DNA of 64,000 nucleotides from Eubacteriales bacterium mix99 (GCA_038396605.1 CP121690.1:3066356-3130355); one strand, 5' to 3'; positions 46,577 to 55,749 are shown, counted from the stretch's first letter. Notes: generated by a model from the letters alone, not told the origin. Numbers and translations: made by a program.

Positions 46577-46771
46577 TCAGGATGCTCTCTTCCATGTTTC
46601 CCCCTCAGATGCCGGCAAATCGATGGATTTCGCTGCTTCACTGATGGACCCGGTCATGCTGAGAGTCAACATCTCGCTTATGGCGACGATCGTTGTGAGC
46701 AAAACGAAAAGTAACCGTTCCCGTCTATATCCCGGCATGCATCGACGAATCAGACACAGGAGCTTTTTCAT
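46577..46771 (-). CDS. Small membrane protein, possibly a truncated ABC exporter
   Basis: A 64-aa protein starting at the ATG at 46769-46771, which has a good AAAGGAG site. A basic N-terminus (MKKLLCLIRRCMPGYRRERL) is followed by one membrane helix (LFVLLTTIVAISEMLTLSMTGSI). This looks like the first helix of a type 1 ABC exporter whose remainder is absent, or a genuine small membrane protein. It starts 21 bp after anmK on the same strand and ends 110 bp before the NYN gene. Confidence 0.45.
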   Translation of the reverse strand: MKKLLCLIRRCMPGYRRERLLFVLLTTIVAISEMLTLSMTGSISEAAKSIDLPASEGETWKRAS

Positions 46772-46792
46772 ATGCCATCTCCTTTTTCCCAC

Positions 46793-47983
46793 TTACTGTA
46801 AGGGAAACGTTCCGGACGGCATGGCCAGCTTTCCCATCACCACGGGGCGGGAAGCCCCTGTGGCAGCCGGAATATTATTTGTATTTCCGGACAGCATCTC
46901 ATTCCCCAATACCGCAAAAGCCACCGCTTCCCTGGCGTCTCCTGAAACCCCCAATGCCTCCATGGAAAGAACCGCATGGGAAAATCGCTTTTCCAGCCGA
47001 TCCCGCAGGTACCGGTTCTGATACCCGCCTCCGCTGACATAAATCTCATCCGGCTGAAACGAAACAAACCGCTTCACTGCCGAGGCAAGAACCAGAGCGG
47101 TATAGTCCGTTACGGTTGTAAGAATATCCTCAAAGGACAGTCCCATGTCCTGACCACGTTCCAGCAGACGCTCCGCAAAGGCAGAGGTGTAATGCTCGCG
47201 TCCGGTGCTTTTGGGCGGTGTCCGGGAAGGAAAGGGATCTTTTTTGATCATGTCTGCCAGGAATGTATCGCTTCTCTGTCCCCGGGAAGCCAGAACTCCA
47301 TCCCGGTCATATGTCCGGGCACCGCCGGTATGCAGCCGGACAAGATGATCCATCAGCACATTGCCGGGGCCAGTATCAAAAGCTGCCACATCCTGCTCCC
47401 CTGCATTCTTCTTCAATGCGGTCAGGTTCGCAATTCCTCCGATATTGATCAGAATTCTGGAAACCGTGTTGCTCCGGTACAAAAGATAATCCACATAAGG
47501 AACCAGAGGAGCGCCCTGCCCTCCATAGGCCATATCCGAAGGACGGAAGTCTCCGACAGTCACCGTATCCGTAATGGCGGCAATATCCGCAAGCTCACCA
47601 ATCTGAAGCGTTGCGCCTGCCGCCGGGATATGCCGGACCGTCTGACCATGGGAGGAGACAAAGTCCACTTCATTCATGGAAATCCCGGCCCGTCCGGCTA
47701 CCTGGACAATCGCCTTTCCGATCTCCACACCCAGCTGTTTATTCAGGAGGCAGACTTCGTCCACTCTCCCCTTTTCCGCATCGCATACGAAAAAAAGCCG
47801 GGCCCGGAAGTCCGGGGTATAGGGTATGGTCTCAAAATGCAGCAGCTTCACGCAGGTTTCCGTGCCGCTGCCGGTTATGCTGCAAAATGCAACATCGATG
47901 CCATCCAGCGAGGTGCCGGACATGACTCCCACTCCGATACGGGTTTTCTTGTGAATGATTTTCCCGATACCATCCGTTATCAA
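46793..47983 (-). CDS. anmK: Anhydro-N-acetylmuramic acid kinase
   Basis: Cleaves and phosphorylates 1,6-anhydro-MurNAc to MurNAc-6-phosphate in cell-wall recycling. The family motifs are clear: GVMSGTSLDGIDVAF (ATP-binding start), SSHGQTVRHIP, LQIGELADIAAIT, TVGDFRPSDMAYGGQGAPLVP (catalytic Asp and substrate loop), ILINIGGIANLT, AFDTGPGNVLMDHL and EIYVSGGGYQN. I choose TTG at 47981-47983 because GGAGAGGGA precedes it; a TTG 12 codons upstream has no site. The product is then 396 aa. It is the fourth gene behind the LplA-LplB-LplC genes of system 3, which hints that this importer brings in muropeptide sugars. Confidence 0.93.
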   Translation of the reverse strand: MITDGIGKIIHKKTRIGVGVMSGTSLDGIDVAFCSITGSGTETCVKLLHFETIPYTPDFRARLFFVCDAEKGRVDEVCLLNKQLGVEIGKAIVQVAGRAGISMNEVDFVSSHGQTVRHIPAAGATLQIGELADIAAITDTVTVGDFRPSDMAYGGQGAPLVPYVDYLLYRSNTVSRILINIGGIANLTALKKNAGEQDVAAFDTGPGNVLMDHLVRLHTGGARTYDRDGVLASRGQRSDTFLADMIKKDPFPSRTPPKSTGREHYTSAFAERLLERGQDMGLSFEDILTTVTDYTALVLASAVKRFVSFQPDEIYVSGGGYQNRYLRDRLEKRFSHAVLSMEALGVSGDAREAVAFAVLGNEMLSGNTNNIPAATGASRPVVMGKLAMPSGTFPLQ

Positions 47984-48102
47984 TCCCTCTCCCCCAATCC
48001 CAATAAAGAATCTGTACAATTTTCCAAATATCAGTTTTCTTTATTCTACCTTAGATTGCGGCAAAAAGAAAGGGATTCGGGAATGGAACTTTCACCGGGT
48101 GC

Positions 48103-49020
48103 CTACCCTTTCAGCGACCCTACGGTCAATCCCGCAATGAAAAAGCGCTGCAGCATGGGATACAACAGGATGATGGGCAATGTGGAAACAATGATAACAG
48201 CGGATTTTACGGAAATGCCCAGGCTGCTGCGGTCAGCGGAACCTGCCCCGTCCGCCACCATGGTTGTGCCCTGTACGATATTGCGCAGAAACAGCATGAC
48301 CGGGTATTGCTCACTGTTCAGATAAATCAGGCTGTTAAACCAGTCGTTCCAGAAAAATACAGCATAATACAGGCCGATGGTAGCCAGTGCGGATGTGGAC
48401 AGCGGCAGAACAATCCGGCATAGGATACCGAAATATCCCAGGCCGTCGATCCTGGCGGCATCTTCAATTTCTGCTGGAGTTCCCTTGAAAAAATTGATCA
48501 GGATAATTAGATTAAAGGGACTGATGGCAAACGGCAGCAGCATGGCCCAGCGCGTACCCGTCAGATACAGGTTGGAAATGATTAAATAGGTCGGGATCAG
48601 CCCGCCATTGAAAAACATGGAGAAGACAACAATTTTCATGAAGATTTTGTTGCCGCGCAGAAAGGTTTTGGAAAGGGGATAGGCAAACAGGATGGTCATG
48701 GCCAGAGCAATGCCTGTCCCTGCCAGGGTATAAAGAAAAGTATTCCCATAGGCATGAAAAAACTGCGGATAATGGAAAATCTGTCGGTAGGACTCTGTTT
48801 GGAATCCTACCGGCCAGAACGAGACCCGAAAATTCATGATAGCCCTGGGACTGGAAAAGGAAAGCGCCAGCATATACATAAACGGCAGAATACAGATCAA
48901 CAGTGTCAGTATCATGACGAGATAAATCACTGCATCAAACCATGTGCGCCGCTTCCGGTTCCCGGTCCCCGATATTCTGCCTGACTTCCGCATATCCCTT
49001 TCCTCCCCTGCCATCTGCAT
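48103..49020 (-). CDS. Carbohydrate ABC permease, LplC-like (system 3)
   Basis: A 305-aa permease. The start is ATG 49018-49020 with GGAGGGC upstream; a longer in-frame extension runs into the neighbour. Helix 1 is AVIYLVMILTLLICILPFMYMLALSF. The EAA loop is AEIEDAARIDGLGYFGILCRIVLP and the ending RFFIAGLTVGSLKG fits the family. It is 13 bp downstream of its partner permease. Confidence 0.9.
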   Translation of the reverse strand: MQMAGEERDMRKSGRISGTGNRKRRTWFDAVIYLVMILTLLICILPFMYMLALSFSSPRAIMNFRVSFWPVGFQTESYRQIFHYPQFFHAYGNTFLYTLAGTGIALAMTILFAYPLSKTFLRGNKIFMKIVVFSMFFNGGLIPTYLIISNLYLTGTRWAMLLPFAISPFNLIILINFFKGTPAEIEDAARIDGLGYFGILCRIVLPLSTSALATIGLYYAVFFWNDWFNSLIYLNSEQYPVMLFLRNIVQGTTMVADGAGSADRSSLGISVKSAVIIVSTLPIILLYPMLQRFFIAGLTVGSLKG

Positions 49021-49033
49021 ATTCCTGCCCTCC

Positions 49034-49951
49034 TCAGTATATGGATTCGCCGGTGGCCTTCCGGCTGACCGCATTGGCGCCGCTGACCAGGATCAGGCCG
49101 ATCAGCCCGGAAAAAAGCCCGATGGCTGCCGCATAGGAGTAGTTCTGATTCATCAGCCCGGTCCGATAGACCAAAGTGTCCAGAATGTCGCTGACATTGG
49201 AATTGGCCGGCGTATAAAGCAGCAGAACCTTTTCAAAGCCCAGAGTGAGCATGTGCCCGATCTGCAGAATCAGCATCACCATGATGGTGGGCATGATGGA
49301 AGGAATCGTTACATGCCGCATTTTCTGAAACCGGGTGGCGCCGTCCATCTCGGCGGCTTCATACAGGTCGCTGTTGATATTCGTAATGGCGGCCAGATAA
49401 ATAATGGCCGTCCAGCCGGTAAATTGCCAGCTGTCTGTCAGCACATAGATGGCCCGGAAATATTTCGGCTCATTGACGAAATAGATGGGCTTCCATCCAA
49501 ACGCACTTCCCAGAAACCGGTTCAGTAAGCCGCCGGAAGGGGACAGAATCTCATGCAGTATGGCAATCACCACAACCGTGGAAATAAATCTCGGCATATA
49601 GCTGACGGTCTGCACCGTCTTTTTGAACTTGCCCCCAGGCAACTCATTCAGCAAAAGGGCAAACAAAATGGGGAGAGGAAAATTGATGACCAGATTGCAG
49701 ACGGAAAGCAGGAGCGTATTTTGAAGGGCCCCCCAGAAAGCGGGATCCCGAAAAAAACGCTGGAAATAGTGAGATCCCACCCAGCCGGTGCCAAAGGCAC
49801 CCATACCGGGCCGATATCGGCGGAATGCCAAAATGTTTCCAAACATGGGCAGATATTTAAACAAAATAAAATACGCCATGGGAAGGATCATCATTGCATA
49901 AAGAGACCAGTATTTATGAAAATGCGCACGGAAGGTTTCCTTCTTGTGCAT
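49034..49951 (-). CDS. Carbohydrate ABC permease, LplB-like (system 3)
   Basis: A 305-aa permease starting at ATG 49949-49951 (AAAGGAGGAG upstream). Segments include LYAMMILPMAYFILFKYLPMFGNILAF and NLVINFPLPILFALLLNEL; EAA loop LYEAAEMDGATRFQKMRHVTIP; ending SRKATGESIY. It follows the receptor gene by 44 bp. Confidence 0.9.
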   Translation of the reverse strand: MHKKETFRAHFHKYWSLYAMMILPMAYFILFKYLPMFGNILAFRRYRPGMGAFGTGWVGSHYFQRFFRDPAFWGALQNTLLLSVCNLVINFPLPILFALLLNELPGGKFKKTVQTVSYMPRFISTVVVIAILHEILSPSGGLLNRFLGSAFGWKPIYFVNEPKYFRAIYVLTDSWQFTGWTAIIYLAAITNINSDLYEAAEMDGATRFQKMRHVTIPSIMPTIMVMLILQIGHMLTLGFEKVLLLYTPANSNVSDILDTLVYRTGLMNQNYSYAAAIGLFSGLIGLILVSGANAVSRKATGESIY

Positions 49952-49995
49952 ATTCCGCTCCTCCTTTCCCAATCCTGAATCTTCCCCAACCTTAT

Positions 49996-51624
49996 TTACA
50001 TGTTGTCATTGTACATCCTGCAGAATTCCCTGATCTTCAATGCCTCCATCTCGGCAACATAGGCATCCCAGTCTCCTTCGATGCTCTTTGCGCCGGTGAG
50101 AAACGCATCGTTCCAGCGTTCAAAGGCATCTGCCAGCGGCGTCTGCAGGCTGGCAGCCTCTTCCGCGCTCAGATCGTCAAACAGCGGTGTGGGCGGAACA
50201 TACTGAATGACATCTTTCATTTGGTTAACTTTTTCGTTGATGGTGCGGTAATTGTCGTCGTATTTGCTCATCTCCCGCTTGTTGATCCAGACTTTCTGCG
50301 TCACATCGCTGCCGGCACCATACTGAATCTGCATGTATTTATACACACCGTCCTTTGCCGAGGTGATCTCCTCCGGATAAACAATCTCCTCGCCATTCAT
50401 GGTGTATGTTTTCCCTTCCACCCCGATGCACCAGATCTTTGCAGCCTCTTCCGAAAAGAACATGGCGTCCACGGTCCGCACCACACGTTCAAAATCATCA
50501 CGCTTTGCCGTGGCGGACGGAAACAGGATACCTGTCCCGGTTCTGCTCTTTGGCTGATGATGGGCACCGGCAGGGCCTTCCAGGGCAGGATACATGTTCA
50601 GGGAAAAGCCATTGATTTCGCTGGCTGCCTCCACGCCGCCGATCTGGTCATAATAGGCATATGTCGCCATGGAAGTGCCTGTGGCCAGCTTCTGGTTCCA
50701 CTTGTCGGCATCGATGGGATCCGCCATTTCCGGATCCAGGAGCCCCTCTTTGTACAACTTTGCAAAGAATTGCATGTACTCCCGATACTCTTCGCTGACC
50801 GCACCTGCGAAATATTCCTTCCTGCCATAGTCCCAGCTCAGCACATTGCTTCCGGATGAGGAATTCTTATGCAGGCTGATGCCCCAGGCGGGCATGGTCA
50901 TGCGATACAGCACCCGGGGACCGGAAAGAATGGTCAGCGGATAGGAGGATGGATTGTCCTGCTTATAGGATTTCAGGATTTCATACAGATCCTCATAGGT
51001 TACCGGATCCTGCAAACTTTTTTTTGCCAGATAGTCGTCCCGCAGGATCAGACCGCCGTCATAAAACGAAAGGTCATACAGGGACGGCAGATAATAACGT
51101 TTGCCATCCTTCAGGTTCAACATATCCACATCTTCCTGCAGGCCAAACTTCTTCACAGCTTCATTGAAATTCGGTGTCCACCCGGAATGGTCGCTGATGG
51201 GTACAATGGCGCCGTTCAGTGCCAGCGACGCATTTTCTCCGGTGGTGCTGGAATACAGGATTACATCCGGTGCGTTGGTTCCTGTGTTCAAAGCCAGGGA
51301 AACCTTGGTGGTGTAATCCGCGATCGGAATAATCTCCCATTTGATATCCACGTTGTACTTTTCTTCAATGGTTTGAACGGTAAGCCAGTCTTCCTTGAAA
51401 GGCAAAGTCGCATTGTCCGAATAATACATGGATATTTTGACTGGCTTTTCAGATTTCCCATCATCCTCCTTTGATGCATCCGCATTGCCCTGTTTCGAAT
51501 CAGAAACGGATGAAGTGCCGGCAGGTTTTGGCTGCGAGGCCTGCTTCCCTGTACACGACGATGACAACACACAAACCAGGCATAGGGAAAGTACCCAGGC
51601 AAGCGCCTGCTTTCCTCTTTTCAT
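49996..51624 (-). CDS. Extracellular solute-binding lipoprotein, LplA-like (system 3)
   Basis: Receptor of importer 3, 542 aa, with signal peptide and lipobox LSSSC (Cys about 24), a Ser/Asp/Lys spacer and the type 1 binding fold (VSLALNTGTNAPDVILYSS, WIQ-type aromatic residues in RMTMPAWGISLHKN). ATG at 51622-51624 with AGAGGAGGAAAG upstream. First gene of an lplA-lplB-lplC-anmK unit. It differs from the other two receptors over most of its length, so the three systems probably recognise different sugars. Confidence 0.88.
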   Translation of the reverse strand: MKRGKQALAWVLSLCLVCVLSSSCTGKQASQPKPAGTSSVSDSKQGNADASKEDDGKSEKPVKISMYYSDNATLPFKEDWLTVQTIEEKYNVDIKWEIIPIADYTTKVSLALNTGTNAPDVILYSSTTGENASLALNGAIVPISDHSGWTPNFNEAVKKFGLQEDVDMLNLKDGKRYYLPSLYDLSFYDGGLILRDDYLAKKSLQDPVTYEDLYEILKSYKQDNPSSYPLTILSGPRVLYRMTMPAWGISLHKNSSSGSNVLSWDYGRKEYFAGAVSEEYREYMQFFAKLYKEGLLDPEMADPIDADKWNQKLATGTSMATYAYYDQIGGVEAASEINGFSLNMYPALEGPAGAHHQPKSRTGTGILFPSATAKRDDFERVVRTVDAMFFSEEAAKIWCIGVEGKTYTMNGEEIVYPEEITSAKDGVYKYMQIQYGAGSDVTQKVWINKREMSKYDDNYRTINEKVNQMKDVIQYVPPTPLFDDLSAEEAASLQTPLADAFERWNDAFLTGAKSIEGDWDAYVAEMEALKIREFCRMYNDNM

Positions 51625-51793
51625 ATTCTTTCCTCCTCTTATTGCCTTTTATTGGTTATCCTTTGTATTGCCCATTTTCGGGGATTCTTTTTTCCTTATC
51701 TCATTTCATCTTATGCTGACAAGTCCTATTGTATGCGGGTCCGATTTCCCGCATCCATTTCACATACAGTATCACACAAGGCATCAATGTCCT

Positions 51794-52084
51794 CTACTTT
51801 TTTCGAAGCTCCCGGATCCTCTCCTCCAGATCGTCCAGCTCGCCATCAGAAAGGTGTTCGCTCTGGACAATACCGGCAACCATATCGGACACGGAACCAT
51901 AGTATTTGTTCATCACATTGCCTGTCTTGTCCGCAGCAGACTCCTTCCTGGAAACAGCGGGGAAGTAATGATACAGCCGCTTCTTTATTTCCTCTGCCCT
52001 CACAAGGCCCTTGTCCATCAGCCGGGCCAGGATTTCGCAATGCTGAACCTTACCCCACGGCGATTGTTCCGGTTGCTAATACAT
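51794..52084 (-). pseudogene. BlaI/MecI-family repressor relic with an early stop codon
   Basis: An ATG at 52082-52084 with a strong AAAGGAG is followed by TAT and then a TAG stop. The frame continues open for 93 codons to 51794. The C-terminal part (LYHYFPAVSRKESAADKT, then YYGSVSDMVAGIVQSEHLS and DDLEERIREL) is the dimerisation region of BlaI/MecI repressors, which control beta-lactam or copper responses. The N-terminal winged helix is largely missing (intact proteins are about 125 aa). No BlaR1 partner is near. Confidence 0.65.
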
Positions 52085-52098
52085 AAAAACTCCTTTCC

Positions 52099-52123
52099 AC
52101 TTCGGGCCAACTTGGCCCGAAGT
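52099..52123. repeat. Palindrome copy 1
   Basis: A perfect 25-base inverted repeat: 12-base arms ACTTCGGGCCAA and TTGGCCCGAAGT around one central C. An identical copy lies at 54848-54872 and a diverged one at 55349-55373. It sits 14 bases upstream of the BlaI relic start on the minus strand. Confidence 0.9.
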
Positions 52124-52306
52124 TATCCTGTGGGGTTAATGCGTACCAAAAATGGATTTGGCAACGCCCCCGGTAGGTTGCGGATAAGGGAGAATACTCC
52201 GGGATTCCAGAACGGGTATTGTCAAGGGGTTAAATGATATTTAGGCAAAAACAAGGCAGGGCGTGAATTTCCCTGCTGCCTTATACGCGGGTGAGCCGCT
52301 CTGACA

Positions 52307-52335
52307 TTGTTTTGGACGGGTGGCTATGGTATAAT
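52307..52335 (+). promoter_or_regulatory. Promoter of the small membrane protein gene
   Basis: TTGTTT (52307-52312), 17 bases, TATAAT (52330-52335). The predicted start near 52342 favours the TTG start at 52356 over the ATG at 52341. Confidence 0.75.
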
Positions 52336-52355
52336 TTACTATGAGGTGTTTTACT

Positions 52356-52682
52356 TTGAATGACAACAAACAATCAAGGTCAATAATCAAGGTGTTAGAC
52401 ATATTTATAGAATCAGTTAATTTTATTGTAATCAGCTACTTGTTGCTAAACGTCATGTATGCTTTCAAGACAAATGTTTTATGGGTTCTGTTCTTCGCTA
52501 CAAATGTTTGGCTGGTTCAAAAATATTGGCATATACTACGTTCAGCCTTAGGAAAACGCATTTTATGCTTTTCGATTATTGCTGCAAGTTTGCTCGTCCT
52601 TGCAGGTGTATTTTTGATTTTTGGTTATTTTTCTAGAGGATTGCTACGGGGCAATCCTCTTTCGGTTATTATGCCCCAATGA
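52356..52682 (+). CDS. Small membrane protein of unknown function
   Basis: A 108-aa protein with about three membrane segments (DIFIESVNFIVISYLLLNVMY, VLWVLFFATNVWLVQKYWHIL, ILCFSIIAASLLVLAGVFLIFGYF in separate helices). The TTG start has GAGGTG seven bases upstream; the in-frame ATG at 52341 would lie at or before the transcription start. The last 16 codons overlap a terminator-like hairpin. I do not recognise the family. It lies in the mobile-element region and is cargo-like. Confidence 0.6.
   Translation: MNDNKQSRSIIKVLDIFIESVNFIVISYLLLNVMYAFKTNVLWVLFFATNVWLVQKYWHILRSALGKRILCFSIIAASLLVLAGVFLIFGYFSRGLLRGNPLSVIMPQ
52635..52663 (+). terminator. Hairpin overlapping the end of the small membrane protein gene
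   Basis: AGAGGATTGC (52635-52644) pairs perfectly with GCAATCCTCT (52651-52660) around a six-base loop, followed by a weak T-rich stretch. It lies inside the last codons of the preceding frame. Confidence 0.5.
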
Positions 52683-52789
52683 CGCCCACTTCAAGAACCG
52701 GGGGAAGCAGCTTGCTGATCAAACACGGAAGGAGATTTAACTAAAATTTTCTGATTCCGTGTTTTAACAGAGGGGAGCATTATATTGAC

Positions 52790-53233
52790 TTAATATTTCT
52801 TATTTAGATACCTAAATATAAGTATTCCTGCAATATACTGAAAAATAGCATACGCACCTAAATATAAAATCAAGACCTTCGTATTTTGCATAATTCCTAA
52901 AGAAGATAGTACAGAAAAAACTACAATGGAAATACAAATAGTTATTAGCCCTAATATATAAGCATATCGACCTGATTGGTTTCTAAACTTTTCTTTGCGC
53001 TCATCATGCAGATTGATTTTTTCTTTTTCCATTTTTTCTGCATACTTCGTAGAGTTTTGGGGGCGTGTCCAGTAAAAATATTTGTAAATCATGGAAAGAC
53101 CGGGCACAATCCCACCACCTGCAAATCCCCAAAACAAACTATTTAATTTTGTGTCCAGAAAAATCCCACATAGCAAAAATGCAAGACCAACAAGGACATA
53201 CAGAAGTCCCGACATAAGCATATTTTTCTTCAT
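52790..53233 (-). CDS. Membrane protein paired with an XRE regulator
   Basis: A 147-aa protein with four predicted helices in two pairs (LLYVLVGLAFLLCGIFL, LFWGFAGGGIVPGLSMIY, YILGLITICISIVVFSVL, VLILYLGAYAIFQYIAGILIF), separated by a charged loop with KINLHDERKEKFRN. This arrangement (DERN-type loop between two hairpins) is common in small proteins encoded behind XRE regulators in Firmicutes. The ATG overlaps the regulator stop (ATGA). Function unknown; it may sense or relieve a stress controlled by the regulator. Confidence 0.7.
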   Translation of the reverse strand: MKKNMLMSGLLYVLVGLAFLLCGIFLDTKLNSLFWGFAGGGIVPGLSMIYKYFYWTRPQNSTKYAEKMEKEKINLHDERKEKFRNQSGRYAYILGLITICISIVVFSVLSSLGIMQNTKVLILYLGAYAIFQYIAGILIFRYLNKKY

Positions 53234-53436
53234 TTTATAGCACTCCTCTCATTGATAAAAATTTCTTCAATAGCCATTTCAAAAAAATCTGAAATGGTAA
53301 AAGCTAACTCTAAAGACGGATTATATTTTCCGGTTTCAATAGAACTAACAGTTTGCCTTGACACCCTTATCGCTTTTGCAAACTCATCTTGGCTCAATTT
53401 GCGTGCCTTTCTCAATTCTTCAACTCGATTTTTCAC
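53230..53436 (-). CDS. XRE-family transcriptional regulator
   Basis: A 68-aa DNA-binding protein consisting almost only of an HTH_3 domain: ELRKARKLSQDEFAKAIRVSRQTVSSIETGKYNPSLELAF (split at the turn), with the recognition helix SRQTVSSIE. The GTG start has GAGGTGG seven bases upstream. It is transcribed from a consensus promoter flanked by two direct repeats and probably represses itself and the membrane protein gene. Confidence 0.88.
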   Translation of the reverse strand: MKNRVEELRKARKLSQDEFAKAIRVSRQTVSSIETGKYNPSLELAFTISDFFEMAIEEIFINERSAIK

Positions 53437-53455
53437 AATATTACCACCTCGATTT

Positions 53456-53518
53456 TTGACAAGTTACCTTTACATTAATTATATTCGCCTCATCACTTAT
53501 TGTCAAGGTTCCTTTACA
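53456..53518 (-). promoter_or_regulatory. Consensus promoter between two direct-repeat operators
   Basis: Minus strand TTGACA (53501-53506), 17 bases, TATAAT (53478-53483). Two 19-base direct repeats of the form TTGwCAAGkTwCCTTTACA lie at 53456-53474 (just past the transcription start) and 53500-53518 (over the -35), three mismatches apart. This is the layout of an autorepressed XRE operon. Confidence 0.78.
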
Positions 53519-53543
53519 CATATTTCTGTTTTTATTTAAATGC

Positions 53544-54556
<1,013 letters not shown>

Positions 54557-54567
54557 AGGCTAACCTC

Positions 54568-54780
54568 TTAAAACAGACCGGACAGCAGAGGAACAAGCGT
54601 CGTACCTAAAAGGATAATTCCACCGCCCGCCATAAGCTGTTTCATGCCCTGCGATTTTGCGCCGGGATTGTCGGACCCGTAACCTTCCAAAAGGTTGATA
54701 ACTCCCCACACCGCAAGGCCCGCACCAAGCGCAACAACAAGGGTTTGTAAGGTGCTAACTGCACTTGTAAAAAATCCCAT
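54568..54780 (-). CDS. Maff2 family membrane protein of conjugative elements
   Basis: A complete 70-aa protein with two membrane helices (VSTLQTLVVALGAGLAVWGVINLL; LMAGGGIILLGTTLVPLLSGLF) and the linker GYGSDNPGAKSQGMKQ, diagnostic of the Maff2 family (a VirB2/pilin-like conjugation component). ATG at 54778-54780 with GGAGG ten bases upstream. It is intact but stranded among broken transfer genes. Confidence 0.85.
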   Translation of the reverse strand: MGFFTSAVSTLQTLVVALGAGLAVWGVINLLEGYGSDNPGAKSQGMKQLMAGGGIILLGTTLVPLLSGLF

Positions 54781-54820
54781 AATCTAATTACCTCCATTTT
54801 TTCGTTTTGTTTTCGGGTAC

Positions 54821-54843
54821 AAAAAAACCGCCATTTCCGGCGG
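54821..54843 (-). terminator. Terminator upstream of the Maff2 gene
   Basis: CCGCC (54828-54832) pairs with GGCGG (54839-54843), loop of six, followed on the minus strand by seven T. Probably ends the gene that preceded Maff2 in the intact element. Confidence 0.7.
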
Positions 54844-54847
54844 CTCC

Positions 54848-54872
54848 ACTTCGGGCCAACTTGGCCCGAAGT
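54848..54872. repeat. Palindrome copy 2
   Basis: Identical over 25 bases to the copy at 52099-52123; here flanking C and G extend the arms to 13. It lies five bases from the CCGCC/GGCGG terminator and just upstream of the VOC gene promoter. Confidence 0.9.
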
Positions 54873-54877
54873 GATTG

Positions 54878-54906
54878 TTGTTTTCAATACATGCGAATGC
54901 TATAAT
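54878..54906 (+). promoter_or_regulatory. Promoter of the VOC gene
   Basis: TTGTTT (54878-54883), 17 bases, TATAAT (54901-54906). The boxes equal those of the promoter at 52307. Confidence 0.75.
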
Positions 54907-54941
54907 TGTCATAAATAGCGAATATAAAGGGAGAATAGCAA

Positions 54942-55313
54942 ATGTTAATTTCACTAAGCTGTATCTTCCCGTCAGACGATGTTAAAAAAACTGCGGCTTA
55001 TTATGAACAGAAGTTAGGCTTCTCCGCTGTGGCATACTTAAACAGTATGGAGCCACATATTTGTCTGTACCGGGATTCCACAGAAATTATTTTGACCCAA
55101 ACAAAAGGCAGTAAATTTGCACCTCATCACATTCTTTACGATTATGGCTATGATGCTTATTTCTATACCCGGCATCAGCAAGCATTGTTAGATGAATTTA
55201 TAAGCAAGGGTGTTTATGTCGTAAAACCTCTTTCTGTCACGGACTATAAAAATAATGAGTTTGTAATTGAAGATATTGACGGAAGATGGATTGGCTTTGG
55301 AATCAAAGAGTAA
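54942..55313 (+). CDS. VOC (glyoxalase/bleomycin-resistance) family protein
   Basis: A 123-aa single-unit VOC protein, a fold used by antibiotic-binding proteins, glyoxalases and extradiol dioxygenases. The first beta-alpha-beta unit is LSCIFPSDDVKKTAAYYEQKLGFSAVAY; the second is centred on YDAYFYTRHQQALLDEFISKG and ends FVIEDIDGRWIGFGI. Potential metal-ligand positions are His in PHICLY and Asp/Glu near the end; they do not form a clear metal site. ATG with GGGAG. It lies between palindrome copies 2 and 3 in the mobile region, so it may be resistance cargo. Confidence 0.8.
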   Translation: MLISLSCIFPSDDVKKTAAYYEQKLGFSAVAYLNSMEPHICLYRDSTEIILTQTKGSKFAPHHILYDYGYDAYFYTRHQQALLDEFISKGVYVVKPLSVTDYKNNEFVIEDIDGRWIGFGIKE

Positions 55314-55348
55314 TCGTCATTGCGATGTTATGTGTCACATACCCAAAG

Positions 55349-55373
55349 ACTTCGGGCCAATTTGTCCCGAAGT
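55349..55373. repeat. Palindrome copy 3 (diverged)
   Basis: Same 25-base element with two changes (ACTTCGGGCCAA then TTTGTCCCGAAGT), which break one G-C pair. Located 35 bases after the VOC gene stop. Confidence 0.85.
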
Positions 55374-55392
55374 ATCGCTATCCAGATACAGA

Positions 55393-55425
55393 GATACCGC
55401 CCATCTTATCCAATTGGGCGGTATC
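55393..55425. repeat. Hairpin after the VOC gene
   Basis: GATACCGCCC (55393-55402) pairs perfectly with GGGCGGTATC (55416-55425) with a 13-base loop. No T-run follows on either strand, so it is not a standard terminator. Confidence 0.6.
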
Positions 55426-55749
55426 CTGTGTAATGCGATATCTCATATTTTATTTATTGCCCTTATACCGGGCTATTTTGCAGTTTCCTATTATAAACGT
55501 CCCTACCTCCGCCACCGGTATGGCACCAGCCGGTTCCGTTACCTTTGCATTAATATCTATGGATACCTTTTTATCCGCCCCGGGAAAGGAGGCAGGCATC
55601 CTCCTGTGATCCAGATCACGGCCGCAGCTGTCAAAATGGGATCCGGCTTCTTTCCGGCCGTTTTTATATCCTTTCCGGCGGAAGGCATCCCTTCAGGCGA
55701 AAGAATCACGGGAGCAGCCGACTTCCGGCAGGACGTCCGTACCGAGCCC

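Larger units (their letters stand above)
55314..55749. other. Intergenic region with palindrome copy 3, a hairpin and a possible coding relic
   Basis: A 436-base gap. It contains palindrome copy 3 and a 10-base hairpin. A 49-codon minus-strand frame (55450-55599) ends in a protein-like stretch (VSIDINAKVTEPAGAIPVAE) but has no spaced ribosome site. I cannot assign the last part to anything. Confidence 0.4.
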
